Part shown: positions 1 through 9,062 of the stretch, piece after piece
How the letters are laid out: each line of letters starts with the position of its first letter
Numbering within the stretch: the stretch's first letter is position 1
Origin: Saprospiraceae bacterium
GTDB lineage: Bacteria > Bacteroidota > Bacteroidia > Chitinophagales > Saprospiraceae
Length of the DNA: 64,000 bases
Direction: 5' to 3'
Assembly: GCA_013214355.1 (NCBI GenBank)
Contig: JABSSL010000090.1
Location: forward strand, 1-64,000
Program-made: the position numbers and the translations under genes
The notes under the pieces: model-generated
What the model was told of the DNA's origin: nothing
The model's input: the letters and a program-made list of their open reading frames with translations, nothing else
Database searches by the model: none

Positions 1-32
1 AATCCACTTCGGAAGTGTTGCTCGCTTAGGCC

Positions 33-632
33 TCAACGTCCAAGCGGAATGCTTATACCGATCCCCATGACCGGCTGCCCCGTCAATCCATTCACGTCTA
101 CAGAAGGCTTAATTTTAAAACTTAGATCATCGTCCACATCAAAAGAACGCAAATGAGAATCTACGTAGGCTTCCATGGATTGTAGGGCGTACAGCAGTAC
201 CAAGCCGACGTAAGCCGTTTGCGTATTTTTATCAAATGAATCCCGAAGATTCCGCAGGGCATTGGGGCTATCAATGGTGGTCCCACTAAATTGATGAGGC
301 TCATCATTCAACGCCAGGAGATAAGCATCCCGAAGATCCCGATAAAGATTTTGATTGTAATCAATTGCAATCCCCAAGCCCACAAAAGCACCATAAACAA
401 GAGGAACCTTCCACCAGCGGCGATTATAGATTTGGCCGCCTGCTGGAAGCAGCGACCAGAGTAAGGTGCGATTGGGTTTGGGAATGAATTTGGACTTGAC
501 TTTGATATCAACTTGCTCCAAGCTATCCACAACGGTCGGATCAGGAGTGACCTGTTCCAGGCTATCTACCTCTTGCGAAAAGAGGAGACAGGGTAGTAGA
601 AATAAATTGATGAAGAGAAATCGAAGTCGCAT
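33..632 (-). CDS. DUF5683 family protein
   Basis: A 199-residue protein with a signal peptide (about residues 1-20, ending FSQ). Residues 50-90 form a hydrophobic region with the pattern WSLLPAGGQIYNRRWWK, which I recognise as the DUF5683 core. A second hydrophobic stretch lies near residues 140-155 and the tail looks like an outer-membrane beta strand. The function of the family is unknown. It is the third gene of a parA-parB-DUF5683 run on the minus strand, 80 bp after parB, an order common in Bacteroidota, where it usually precedes dapB and lepB. I infer an envelope location. Confidence 0.8.
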   Translation of the reverse strand: MRLRFLFINLFLLPCLLFSQEVDSLEQVTPDPTVVDSLEQVDIKVKSKFIPKPNRTLLWSLLPAGGQIYNRRWWKVPLVYGAFVGLGIAIDYNQNLYRDLRDAYLLALNDEPHQFSGTTIDSPNALRNLRDSFDKNTQTAYVGLVLLYALQSMEAYVDSHLRSFDVDDDLSFKIKPSVDVNGLTGQPVMGIGISIPLGR

Positions 633-712
633 ACAGCTTTATTTATACTATAGTAACGTCGCAGACTTGAAATTGATGATCAAAGTAGGGGAGATTGGCT
701 TTTCATTAACCA

Positions 713-1642
713 TTAGCCCTGCTCGATACATTTGAAGAAGTGATTGAGCTCTTCCATATTTTTGAAAGGAATCACGATTTTACCTACTCCTTTTTCTTTA
801 TCATCTACTTCTAATTTGATTCCTTTGGAACCAAAAAATGCTCTGAAATCATCTTGTACAGCTCGGTAATCGTAGGTGCTACGCTTTTTCGAAGCCGTCT
901 TCTTTTTGGGAGCTGGTGCCGTCTGATACTGTTTGACCAACTCCTCCGCCGCTCTCACCGAAAGCTCATCATCAATGATCTTTCCGAGTACTTGCTTCTG
1001 TAGCAGTTTATCCTTAACTCCCTTAATGGCCTTGGCATGGCCCAGAGAAATCTCGTCTGTCTTGATAGCCTTAATCACGTCTAAATCCAAATCCAAAATG
1101 CCCAGGTAATTCGTAATGGTACTTCGCTTTTTACCCACCCTAGTGGCCAATTGGTGATCAGTCAGACTAAATTCGTCCTTTAGACGGTAGTAGGAATAGG
1201 CAATTTCAAAGGCGTTCAGGTTTTCCCGCTGGATATTTTCGATCAACGCCATTTCCATCAAGGTTTGGTCATTGGCGATTCGGATATAGGCAGGAACTTC
1301 TTTTAGTTGAGCTAATTTGGCGGCTCGCCAACGACGTTCCCCAGAAATAATCTGGTATGTTTTTGGATCTAATCGGCGGACGGTAATGGGTTGGATGAGT
1401 CCGTGGACTTTTAAAGACTCAGACAATTCTGCCAATGCCTTTTCATCAAATTCCTTGCGGGGCTGGTCTGCGTTGCGTTCTATATGCTCTAATGGAATCA
1501 TGGCAAAATTATTGGCAAGCCCCTTCACCACCTTTGCCGGATTTTCCTCAATGTCCTTGTCCAATTTTTTGGTAAAAAGCGCATCCAAACCAGATCCTAG
1601 GTCTGCCTTAGTAGCGCCTACCTTTCTTATTTTTTTTGCCAT
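713..1642 (-). CDS. parB: ParB chromosome-partition protein
   Basis: A 309-residue ParB/Spo0J-type protein. The N-terminal nuclease-like domain (about residues 46-140) carries GERRWRAAKLA (101-111), the CTP-binding motif, and ENIQREN (135-141). A helix-turn-helix region follows (about 150-200, with LATRVGKKRSTITNYL), then a lysine-rich linker and a C-terminal dimerisation segment (about 255-309). ParB clamps load at parS sites and stimulate ParA to segregate replicated origins. It lies 56 bp after parA on the same strand and is likely cotranscribed with it. I saw no parS palindrome in this window, so the sites are presumably nearer the origin. Confidence 0.96.
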   Translation of the reverse strand: MAKKIRKVGATKADLGSGLDALFTKKLDKDIEENPAKVVKGLANNFAMIPLEHIERNADQPRKEFDEKALAELSESLKVHGLIQPITVRRLDPKTYQIISGERRWRAAKLAQLKEVPAYIRIANDQTLMEMALIENIQRENLNAFEIAYSYYRLKDEFSLTDHQLATRVGKKRSTITNYLGILDLDLDVIKAIKTDEISLGHAKAIKGVKDKLLQKQVLGKIIDDELSVRAAEELVKQYQTAPAPKKKTASKKRSTYDYRAVQDDFRAFFGSKGIKLEVDDKEKGVGKIVIPFKNMEELNHFFKCIEQG

Positions 1643-1698
1643 TGTCTCCCTATTTAAGTCTATTTATATGGTTGTTTTGGGGTGATCGGGGCGGCAAA

Positions 1699-2487
1699 TT
1701 AGCTAGCTGCCTTCGCGATCAAGTCATTGTTTTTATCTAAAAATTCTTTGGCTAAATTCAAAAAGTTGATGCTACCCTTGCTAGCAGCATTGACCATTAC
1801 AACGGGCATATGCAAGTTCGGCGCTTCTCCGATCTTAGAATTACGGTGGATAATAGTATCGAATACCTTTTCGCCGAAGATCTCTCTCACTTTGGCAACT
1901 ACTACATTACCTAGACGTAACCGGCGATCATACATAGAAAGCAAAATCCCTTCGATCTCCAAATCTGGGTTTAATTTACCTTGCACAAGAGAAATCGTTT
2001 GCTGGAGCTTCGCCAACCCTTCCAGGGCAAAATATTCGCACTGCACAGGCACCAAAACGGAATCTGCTGCCGTCAAGGCATTCAGGGTAATGATCCCGAG
2101 AGAAGGCAGGCAATCAAAGAAGATATAGTCATAGTCCTCTCTAACCTGATCCACCAGCTTTTTGAGTACGTATTCCCTTTCTTCCACAACGGCCAACTCC
2201 AATTCTGCCCCCACCAAATCAATACTAGAAGGCATGACATGTAGATTTGGCGTATCCGTTTCGTAAATGGCCTCGTACGGGTCTAGACCATTGATTAGGC
2301 AATCGTAGATCGTGGTGTCAATTTCGTGTGGGAGTGCACCGACACCGGAAGAGGCATTGGACTGTGGATCCGCATCAATGATTAGGATCTTCTTTTCCAA
2401 AATCGCCAGGCTCGCGGCCAGGTTGATGGTGGTCGTAGTTTTGCCAACTCCTCCTTTTTGATTTGCAATCGCAATGACTTTTCCCAT
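1699..2487 (-). CDS. parA: ParA/Soj partition ATPase
   Basis: A 262-residue deviant Walker-type ATPase. KGGVGKTT at residues 11-18 has the signature lysine of the ParA/MinD class, and IIDADPQ and [10 protein letters not shown] give the Walker A' and B motifs. It lacks the N-terminal helix-turn-helix of plasmid ParA proteins and so matches the short chromosomal Soj type. It binds DNA nonspecifically with ATP and moves ParB-parS complexes. It heads the parA-parB-DUF5683 operon. Upstream (2488-2590) lies a compound inverted repeat described separately. Confidence 0.96.
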   Translation of the reverse strand: MGKVIAIANQKGGVGKTTTTINLAASLAILEKKILIIDADPQSNASSGVGALPHEIDTTIYDCLINGLDPYEAIYETDTPNLHVMPSSIDLVGAELELAVVEEREYVLKKLVDQVREDYDYIFFDCLPSLGIITLNALTAADSVLVPVQCEYFALEGLAKLQQTISLVQGKLNPDLEIEGILLSMYDRRLRLGNVVVAKVREIFGEKVFDTIIHRNSKIGEAPNLHMPVVMVNAASKGSINFLNLAKEFLDKNNDLIAKAAS

Positions 2488-2516
2488 GATTGAATTTAAG
2501 GTTGATAATCTATATT

Positions 2517-2563
2517 GGAACGGATGTAAGCCTGTTCATTTGGTGAAGCCTTGAACCCGTTCC
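2517..2563. promoter_or_regulatory. Compound inverted repeat upstream of parA
   Basis: GGAACGG (2517-2523) pairs perfectly with CCGTTCC (2557-2563). Inside it GTTCA (2534-2538) pairs with TGAAC (2552-2556), leaving a 10-nt bulge on one side. The word AAGCCT occurs twice between the arms. The site is 30-75 bp upstream of parA and 28 bp after the stop of the UPF0173 gene, so it could be a terminator for the latter (there is no T tract) or a leader or operator for parA. Confidence 0.4.
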
Positions 2564-2590
2564 CCTTGTAATGTAGATGTCTGATAAAGA

Positions 2591-3271
2591 TTAAAGGTGA
2601 ACTTCTTCACCGATGGTCGGCAAAATTAATGCTTTTCCTTTATCCGCAAAAGCTTTTTTCGCCGCTTCGTGATCTATTTTGATGTATCCGAACGTATCGA
2701 AATGACAGCCAATGATCGTGTCGCATTCAATGAATTCAGCCGCAATCGCCGCATCTTCATAACCCATAGTGAAATTGTCTCCTATCGGCAAAATGGCGAA
2801 TTGCAATTTAGGGCAGGTCATGGGGATCAACTTCATATCTAGGGTTAAGGCTGTATCCCCAGCGATATAAAAGGAGGTTTCTTCATTCCAAACTACGAAT
2901 CCCCCCGGATCTCCACCATTGCTTCCATCTGGTAAACTGCTGGTGTGAACTGCATTTACATATTTAGCCGTACCGAAATCGAATGTGGCTTTACCTCCAT
3001 GATTCAAGGGATGCCCTTTGAGCTCCTTTTGACCAAACCAGCTTACCACTTCGTAGTTAGAGATTACGGTCGCACCAGTACGTTTTGCGATACTTTCTAC
3101 ATCCGCTACATGATCTGCGTGTCCGTGCGTAACCAAGATATAATCAGCAGGAATGCTATCTATATCAATCGCTTTGGCCAACTCATTGGGGCTAATGAAA
3201 GGATCAATGACAAGAGACTTTCCTTGTGTTTCAATCAAAAAACTGGCATGGCCGTAATAGGTGATCTTCAT
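2591..3271 (-). CDS. UPF0173 metal-dependent hydrolase
   Basis: A 226-residue metallo-beta-lactamase-fold protein of the UPF0173 (YtkL) type. THGHADH at residues 48-54 is the metal-binding HxHxDH motif. Further fold histidines occur at AVHTSSLPDG, YIAGDTAL and IGCHFDTFGY. The length is normal for the family and there is no signal peptide, so it is cytoplasmic. The substrate is unknown for most members. It is separated from parA by 103 bp and from the upstream gene by a 320-bp region filled by a repeat element. Confidence 0.88.
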   Translation of the reverse strand: MKITYYGHASFLIETQGKSLVIDPFISPNELAKAIDIDSIPADYILVTHGHADHVADVESIAKRTGATVISNYEVVSWFGQKELKGHPLNHGGKATFDFGTAKYVNAVHTSSLPDGSNGGDPGGFVVWNEETSFYIAGDTALTLDMKLIPMTCPKLQFAILPIGDNFTMGYEDAAIAAEFIECDTIIGCHFDTFGYIKIDHEAAKKAFADKGKALILPTIGEEVHL

Positions 3272-3370
3272 GACATAAATTTTTTAGGACATACGTCCGC
3301 ATTAATTGGCTATGTGGAAGGATAGTATTCCGGAATGTTCAATTGCTAAAACTGTAGTGGCTTAGCTCTT

Positions 3371-3533
3371 AGAAGCTGATTGAATTCGGCTTTTGGAGTT
3401 TGTTATAGGCCTATTTTTTTGCCAATTGAGGCTCTTTTTGAGGAAAATAGCAGCGCTATGTGACGAAAAAAAGCCGACAAGTGGCGGAAAAAGAGCCATA
3501 ACAAAACCACATCGTTAAATTCAAATAGCTTCT
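3371..3533 (+). repeat. 162-bp-class palindromic repeat, copy B
   Basis: A 163-bp intergenic element with imperfect terminal inverted repeats: AGAAGCTGATTGAATT (3371-3386) against AATTCAAATAGCTTCT (3518-3533), 14 of 16 paired. Internally GGCTCTTTTT (about 3429-3438) pairs with AAAAAGAGCC (about 3488-3497), and an inner arm around GTTTGTTAT pairs with ATAACAAAAC. The core words CAATTGAGGCT (3423-3433) and ATAGCAGCGCTA (3447-3458), 13 bp apart, also occur with the same spacing in copy A at 48981-49142 on the opposite strand. It fills most of the 320-bp gap between the UPF0173 and GT39 genes. No coding sequence was seen in it. I infer a MITE-like or REP-like element. Confidence 0.7.
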
Positions 3534-3591
3534 TGGATCAGTAAGAAGACCCGAATTTAGCCAGACTTTAGCATAAAATCTAGGAAATGGA

Positions 3592-5118
3592 TCAATCATT
3601 TTTTCTGAGATACTGGATGGCAACAACCCCTTCTTCCTGAAGTTGTTCACCTGCTTGCCAAGCATCAGGAATTCCCCGTAGATCTGCCCTCATTTTTTCT
3701 TTGGAGTAGGCCGAAATTAAATGACTGTACAAGAGCCAGACCTCTTCTGTATCGGTAGGCAATTGCGCTAACCAAGCAGCTGGGTATTCGTCCCAAGCGG
3801 CTAGGTGGGGTTCAACCTCTTTTAGGTAGGGGCTAAACTCATGTAAATCTTGATAAAAACTAAAGGCTGGAACAGCCTCATTGTTGATGTAGATGAGGGT
3901 GGTGGGTTCAATCACTCTACCTAACTGCTCCAAAGTTGGCCTTAGCTCTTCAATTTGTAATGGAGCCCAAAGGTATTCTTGCCCCTTCTGGAGCGGGAGT
4001 AGCAATAGAACGGGGACCCAAAGAAGATAGCGGGCACGCCAGGTTCTACCTTGAACCGTAAAGGATTTTTCCTCCAACCCTTGAAAGGCAAAGGCAAATA
4101 TCAAATAGAGGAAAGGGATGAAAAACAAGGTTAGCCTAGGAATCAAAGAATACAGGCCAAATGCCGAAGCTACCCAGGAGCTTAGAATCGGTAAGCCTAG
4201 AAGCAAAAGTAGATATCTAGAATGCTGGTATAAGCGAATCAGGCCAATAAAGAGCCCTAACCCCCCAAGTAGATAAGCCAGAAAGGTGAAACCAAAAGTG
4301 GAGCGTAAAATAGATTTTAACACACCACCTGCTTGTTGCCATCCCGCTACTTCAAACCAGTTTGTCGGAAAAGAAAATTGGCTATGATAATCGAGCAAAG
4401 CATCTTTGTCCAAGTCGAATCGCAGGATGAGCAGATAGTACATCCCAAAGCTGATTAACCAACTGCCCAAGACCAGGAACCAAAGTAATAGTTGACGATG
4501 AGCTCCCGCTTTCCAAAATTTCAATGCTACAAAAATACCGATACCAAATAACACAAAAACACTGGACATAGAAAACCAACAAGCCAAGCTCCCGATCACG
4601 CCCCCTGCCAAATAAAAGGAAGAAGGGAGAGTGTCGATTTTTGAATCCTCCTGATGTAGCCCGCTGCGTAAGAGCATATAAATCAGTAGGAGTGCTATCA
4701 TAGCATCACTGCTATACTGTTTTACTTCCGTGTGATATCGAACGAACAAGGCAGAGAGGACCATCCAGGTAACTGGAATCAGTGAGGCCAAACTTGTCAA
4801 TTGCAGCTGTCTACTGATTTGGAGCAATAACCAAAGACTGAGTATTCCAGCAAGCAGTGGCCAAATGCGTAGTGCCCATTCATGGGCACCCAAAAGCAGG
4901 GTAAAGGTTTTTGAAATACAAAGGAAAAAAGGAGGAGCGTATTGGTCATAGTCCAATACCTGGAAAAAGGCGAGGAAATCCTTCTCTATAATATTACGAG
5001 CAAGGCTGGCTTCATCAATAAAAAGGGAACGATGCTGCCCAAAAACAATTAGGCGTAGAACAATCCCGAAAAGGAGGATGGCTACGCCTAATTGTTGGGA
5101 GCTGAATTTAATTTTCAC
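3592..5118 (-). CDS. GT39-like integral membrane glycosyltransferase
   Basis: A 508-residue protein with about ten to twelve hydrophobic segments. After the first segment, FIDEASLARNI (about residues 34-44) carries the acidic pair found in the first periplasmic loop of ArnT/PMT-type (GT-C fold) transferases, which move sugars from polyprenyl phosphate carriers. The following YDQYAPPFFL resembles the usual D..PP region. Roughly the last 110 residues are soluble and presumably extracytoplasmic. The start appears to be GTG (5116-5118). It lies 24 bp after sppA on the same strand. The acceptor and sugar cannot be told from the sequence. Confidence 0.75.
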   Translation of the reverse strand: MKIKFSSQQLGVAILLFGIVLRLIVFGQHRSLFIDEASLARNIIEKDFLAFFQVLDYDQYAPPFFLCISKTFTLLLGAHEWALRIWPLLAGILSLWLLLQISRQLQLTSLASLIPVTWMVLSALFVRYHTEVKQYSSDAMIALLLIYMLLRSGLHQEDSKIDTLPSSFYLAGGVIGSLACWFSMSSVFVLFGIGIFVALKFWKAGAHRQLLLWFLVLGSWLISFGMYYLLILRFDLDKDALLDYHSQFSFPTNWFEVAGWQQAGGVLKSILRSTFGFTFLAYLLGGLGLFIGLIRLYQHSRYLLLLLGLPILSSWVASAFGLYSLIPRLTLFFIPFLYLIFAFAFQGLEEKSFTVQGRTWRARYLLWVPVLLLLPLQKGQEYLWAPLQIEELRPTLEQLGRVIEPTTLIYINNEAVPAFSFYQDLHEFSPYLKEVEPHLAAWDEYPAAWLAQLPTDTEEVWLLYSHLISAYSKEKMRADLRGIPDAWQAGEQLQEEGVVAIQYLRKND

Positions 5119-5142
5119 ATCCCAAATGTAAAAAACTATATC

Positions 5143-6918
5143 CTATCGGAAAGGAACCACCAGCGGTAATCTAGCCTGAGCACCTTTCACAGTAGTAATC
5201 TCCTTAATTTGCTTGTAGTAAGGATACATGTCACCCATCTTAGTGCGTACAAATTGATCTTGGATGGCTTCTGTATCTCCCGTACCGGTAAGCTCCTCAA
5301 TTAGTTGCAATAGAGGCTCTTTGATTTTCGGGTAGGTGGAAATTCTGTAATCGTCTAGCTCACTCATGTTGGCCGCCACTTTGATGGCATCTTCCAGGTC
5401 ACCAATCCGATCTACTAGACCGATCTCCAAGGCCGCCGTACCAGTCCAAACGCGACCCTCAGCAATATTTCTCACAGTAGCTTCCGGGATATTACGCCCA
5501 TCGCTTACCCGCTTGATGAAGATATCATACAGTCGATTGGTTTGACTCTGGTACAAAGCTCGTTCTTCTGGAGACATGTCATAAATGGTATTCAGTCCCA
5601 AAGAGAATTGCCCCGTTTTTACTGTATCAAAATGGATACCCATTTTCTCATTGAAAAGCTTCTGTGTACTAGGGATCAGGCTGAATACGCCGATTGAACC
5701 GGTAATGGTATTTTCCTGGGCAAGAATACTGTCTGCCATACAAGAAATATAGTATCCGCCGGAGGCCGCATAATCACCCATAGAAACAACTACGGGCTTG
5801 CCCGCTTCTTTTAGGAGACTAAGAGAGCGCCACATATTTTCAGAAGCCATGGCCGAGCCACCTGGAGAGTTTACTCGTAATACCACCGCTTTTACTTTGC
5901 TGTCCTTGCGCAGCTTGTCAATGATCTTCACGTATTTAGTATCTCCAGTAGAACCAGGAGAACCAGATCCATCTAAAATGGTGCCTTCCGCATAAACGAC
6001 TGCTATTTTACCTTTAGCACCAAGGTTCAGTTTTGGTGGATTGCTGCTGTAGTAATTCTGGATACTCACCAATTTGACTTTATCGTCCTCGCTTAAGCCA
6101 ATGGCATCTTTCAATTCACTAACGGCATTATCTCGGTAACCAATGCCGTCAATGAGTCCTAATGCGAGGGCCTTTTCCGGATCATTAGCACTGTATTCGT
6201 TGGCAATCTTTTTCAGCTCAGCAGGACTGATATTTCTTGACTCACCCACTTGCTCAACGTAATGGTCATAGAGGTGATTAATGAATTCTCGGATTTGTAA
6301 CTTATTCTCTTCAGACAAATCATTTCTTCGATAAGGCTCTGTAGCACCTTTAAACTTACCGGCATAGAGCACTTGCATCTTGATGCCCAAGCGATCCAGC
6401 ATATCCTTGTAAAATCCTACCGAAGCGGAGAAACCTCTGAAATCGATGGCTCCTAATGGTCCTACATGCACACGATCCGCCACCGAAGCTAGATAATAGC
6501 CACCTTGCGTGTAGTACTTGGAATAAGCAATGACAAATTTACCTTGATCTCTGCATGCTTGTAGGGCATCCCGTAATAGGTCCGAGCTTGCAAAGTTGAC
6601 TGGGACCGACGACATCTCTAGAAATATAGCCTTGATTTTATCGTCTTCTGCGGCAACTTCTAAAGCATGTATATAATCGTGGAGACCTAATACCTTTTGA
6701 TTTTCGAGATCCAAGGGAGCGGCCTCGACATTGTTGGTTTGTTCTGGAATGGGTTGACTAAAGGTTAGGTGCAAGACCGAATTGGCACTGATGGGTTCGG
6801 GTTGGCTACCTTTAGCGGCGATAGAACTAAAGATAGCGATGGAAAGCAGACTCAGAATGATGCTCCCCACAATAAATCCTAAACAAGAAGCAAAGAAGAA
6901 CTTAAAAAACTGTTTCAT
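5143..6918 (-). CDS. sppA: Signal peptide peptidase SppA, 67K type
   Basis: A 591-residue membrane-anchored serine protease of the long, tandem-domain SppA class. A transmembrane anchor covers about residues 5-33. By comparison with E. coli SppA, the catalytic lysine should be K190 (in KFKGATEPY) and the serine S386 (in DYAASGGYY). SPGGSAMAS at about 351-359 is also typical. It degrades cleaved signal peptides in the membrane, facing the periplasm. Both dyad residues are present, so it should be active. Its upstream region contains a 9-bp perfect inverted repeat (6936-6996). Confidence 0.95.
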   Translation of the reverse strand: MKQFFKFFFASCLGFIVGSIILSLLSIAIFSSIAAKGSQPEPISANSVLHLTFSQPIPEQTNNVEAAPLDLENQKVLGLHDYIHALEVAAEDDKIKAIFLEMSSVPVNFASSDLLRDALQACRDQGKFVIAYSKYYTQGGYYLASVADRVHVGPLGAIDFRGFSASVGFYKDMLDRLGIKMQVLYAGKFKGATEPYRRNDLSEENKLQIREFINHLYDHYVEQVGESRNISPAELKKIANEYSANDPEKALALGLIDGIGYRDNAVSELKDAIGLSEDDKVKLVSIQNYYSSNPPKLNLGAKGKIAVVYAEGTILDGSGSPGSTGDTKYVKIIDKLRKDSKVKAVVLRVNSPGGSAMASENMWRSLSLLKEAGKPVVVSMGDYAASGGYYISCMADSILAQENTITGSIGVFSLIPSTQKLFNEKMGIHFDTVKTGQFSLGLNTIYDMSPEERALYQSQTNRLYDIFIKRVSDGRNIPEATVRNIAEGRVWTGTAALEIGLVDRIGDLEDAIKVAANMSELDDYRISTYPKIKEPLLQLIEELTGTGDTEAIQDQFVRTKMGDMYPYYKQIKEITTVKGAQARLPLVVPFR

Positions 6919-6935
6919 CTATTTGTGTTTAAAGC

Positions 6936-6996
6936 GCGGAGTGATGGTTGAATTTATATCAAAAGACCACGGTTAAATATTGGGGCTTCACTCCGC
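6936..6996. promoter_or_regulatory. Inverted repeat in the sppA leader
   Basis: GCGGAGTGA (6936-6944) and TCACTCCGC (6988-6996) are perfect inverted 9-mers separated by 43 bp. They lie 18-78 bp upstream of the sppA start, in the 310-bp gap 6919-7228. The AT-rich spacer could hold the promoter, so the arms could be a split operator or a long-range leader hairpin. Apart from this repeat and the terminator at 7188-7217 I see nothing else in the gap. Confidence 0.35.
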
Positions 6997-7187
6997 ATCA
7001 AGCGGTAATTTTCTGGTCACGAATATAGCTAGCGACAGACTAAAAACGATTTTTTTTTAGATCAAGTTGCCGTAAACATGGATGTGGAGAGCGAATTGTC
7101 GGGTTTTAGTCGAGAGGAGACAGTTGTAGACCTGGAAGTAACATCTTAGATGAGGTGGATCAGGTTGAGGATAGGACAAAAGAAAAA

Positions 7188-7217
7188 TCCCGCATCTTGA
7201 ATGATCAAAATGCGGGA
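7188..7217 (-). terminator. Terminator after the 579-residue membrane protein gene
   Basis: TCCCGCAT (7188-7195) pairs with ATGCGGGA (7210-7217), with an inner TTGA/TCAA pair. Read on the minus strand the hairpin is followed by a T-rich run (complement of 7177-7187). It sits 12 bp beyond the stop of the gene at 7229-8968. Confidence 0.7.
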
Positions 7218-7228
7218 AATAGTTTGAT

Positions 7229-8968
7229 TTAAAATTTTAGCATCCTTCTTATTTCCTGTTCTTCTTTGGTGTTGGCCTTTAGAACCTCTGCCTCGAAGAT
7301 GTGTTTGGATGCACCCTCTGGGACGGCTTTGAATTGTTCGGGACGAACCAGCGCTATTTTCTGGTCGGCCGTTACAATCCAGAGCATGTTGTCCGAAAGA
7401 GTATTATATGCAATAGGCGTGTTTCTCGTTGCTAGGAAGCGGACCACAGTATTCCGTGTTTTATCTACCAAGTAAGCAGGAAGATTATCTAAGGGCTTAC
7501 CATCGGTATCCACAAACTTGGCTTTTACCGTTTGCTCTAAAGGAGCGACAGGACGATCGCAATTCCAAATACCAAATCCGGTGGCTCGGAATTGATTACG
7601 AACTTTGCGTTTCTGCATAGCGTAGGCCAATGGATCGTCGTCTGATGAATGCCGCCCTGCGAAGAGCTCTTCCTCTAATGCTAAGCGAAGCTTTTGTTTG
7701 GCTTCCCGGTAATCAGCTAGAAGTTTAGCCTTTTCATCCGAAATGCTGGCTTCGTAGGCTATCATGGCTTCCTGATAGGCTGTTAATTCAGCTTCATAAT
7801 TGCTGAGCGCTTGATTGAAGCCTTCCCCCGTAAGAACGCGATTGATGATCATAGGAACTTCTGTAGTGCCACTGAAGTAAGTGATTTCGTATTCCCAGGC
7901 TTGCAATTTTCTTAATCGAGCTCCTTCCCACTCGACTTGCAGGGATCGGGTATCAAAATCTACATTCTTTGGCGAAACCTCCCAAATGATGTTATCAATC
8001 TGCGTCCTGAGCTCCTGTCTTTCTGATGCCGGAATGCTCTGTTCGTCTAAAGAGATGACAAAGCCCTCTGGGTCTATGGAGAAAGTGGGCTGTCCACTTC
8101 TAGCTTTTTGTGGCTTGACAGGAGCAATGGGTTGAGGGAAACGCGAATTTAGGGTCGCTTCGTTTTTCTCTTTTTCTGCATCGAGTGCAGCTAGTGATTC
8201 TTTATATGTATTGAGTGCTGAATAGGCAGGATCTTGTGGATTAACGGTTGGCAATACATCATCAATGATCTCTAGTTGGTCAATATCTTGGTACACCCAC
8301 TTACGAGCAGCGGTATCCAATTGATAGATATTGTAACTAGGAGGGACATTGATATCAGGTACATCAATTTGGGACACCAAGGATACGTCGATGTGTTTCC
8401 CGGGAGCCATATTTACTCTCTTGCCATTTTGCTCAGCATAGATCTCTATCATGCCGGCGGATTCCAATGTGTAGCGTACATTGGCTGAATCGTATACCAT
8501 AGGAATGCCAGAAAGGAAGAAGTCCACATAATCATGCATTTCACGATAACGGATCTCCACCTCACCTGTAATTAATTTACCACGATCGTCCATAAAAGCT
8601 GCAGCAGGGACGACTAATCTAGAACCACTTGCGTATTCATACACACCGCCTTGATTAACATCTACTTTGTAACTAGTAAAAGTAGGTTCAACATCGGCGA
8701 AAGGAGGCATTATATAAGGTTGTTCCTCAAAATAAGCTTGCTGTTGTTGCTCATAATCAGCAGGATTAATACCCCAAAGTACCAGGAGCAGGGCGATCGC
8801 TGCAGCGGCTGCACCTCCATAATAGTAGAGCCGTCTAATTCGCCCAGTGTTCCGCTGGCCTTTATTAGCCTCCAATTGGTCCAGTAGGGCATCAAAGTCC
8901 ATGTGTCCGGCTATCTGCTCCTGACTGGGCTGTTTTGGATTGATTACTATTTTGTAGTTTTTCTTCAT
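7229..8968 (-). CDS. Membrane-anchored protein of unknown function next to an ECF sigma factor
   Basis: I do not assign this 579-residue protein to a named family. It has a short N-terminal region (residues 1-47), one transmembrane helix (about 48-66, AAAAAIALLLVLWGI), and a large C-terminal part with beta-rich segments (about 85-235, including YREMHDYVDFFLSGIPM), two charged helical or coiled-coil stretches (about 255-285 and 395-440), and a further beta region to the end. It follows the ECF sigma gene by 94 bp on the same strand, with its own terminator after it. The topology, short inside and large outside, suits an anti-sigma-like sensor, but no zinc-binding anti-sigma motif is visible. 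That role is inference from position only. Confidence 0.6.
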   Translation of the reverse strand: MKKNYKIVINPKQPSQEQIAGHMDFDALLDQLEANKGQRNTGRIRRLYYYGGAAAAAIALLLVLWGINPADYEQQQQAYFEEQPYIMPPFADVEPTFTSYKVDVNQGGVYEYASGSRLVVPAAAFMDDRGKLITGEVEIRYREMHDYVDFFLSGIPMVYDSANVRYTLESAGMIEIYAEQNGKRVNMAPGKHIDVSLVSQIDVPDINVPPSYNIYQLDTAARKWVYQDIDQLEIIDDVLPTVNPQDPAYSALNTYKESLAALDAEKEKNEATLNSRFPQPIAPVKPQKARSGQPTFSIDPEGFVISLDEQSIPASERQELRTQIDNIIWEVSPKNVDFDTRSLQVEWEGARLRKLQAWEYEITYFSGTTEVPMIINRVLTGEGFNQALSNYEAELTAYQEAMIAYEASISDEKAKLLADYREAKQKLRLALEEELFAGRHSSDDDPLAYAMQKRKVRNQFRATGFGIWNCDRPVAPLEQTVKAKFVDTDGKPLDNLPAYLVDKTRNTVVRFLATRNTPIAYNTLSDNMLWIVTADQKIALVRPEQFKAVPEGASKHIFEAEVLKANTKEEQEIRRMLKF

Positions 8969-9062
8969 CGGAATGATTTTTGGAAGAAAAAGAAGGCCTG
9001 ATCCTTAAAATGATAGGATGGAAAAAAGAAAGCCATGTTTTCGCTAGTAAATGACATAATGC

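Noticed and set aside
2488-2590. Possible tRNA from the nested hairpin
   Set aside because: The arms do not form a cloverleaf, and there is no T-loop motif or acceptor stem of the right length.
1-2600. Search for parS sites (GTTnCACGTGnAAC-like) near parAB
   Set aside because: No such palindrome was seen. The two CACGTG words noted in the window (near 10130 and 49324) lie inside genes and lack the flanking symmetry.
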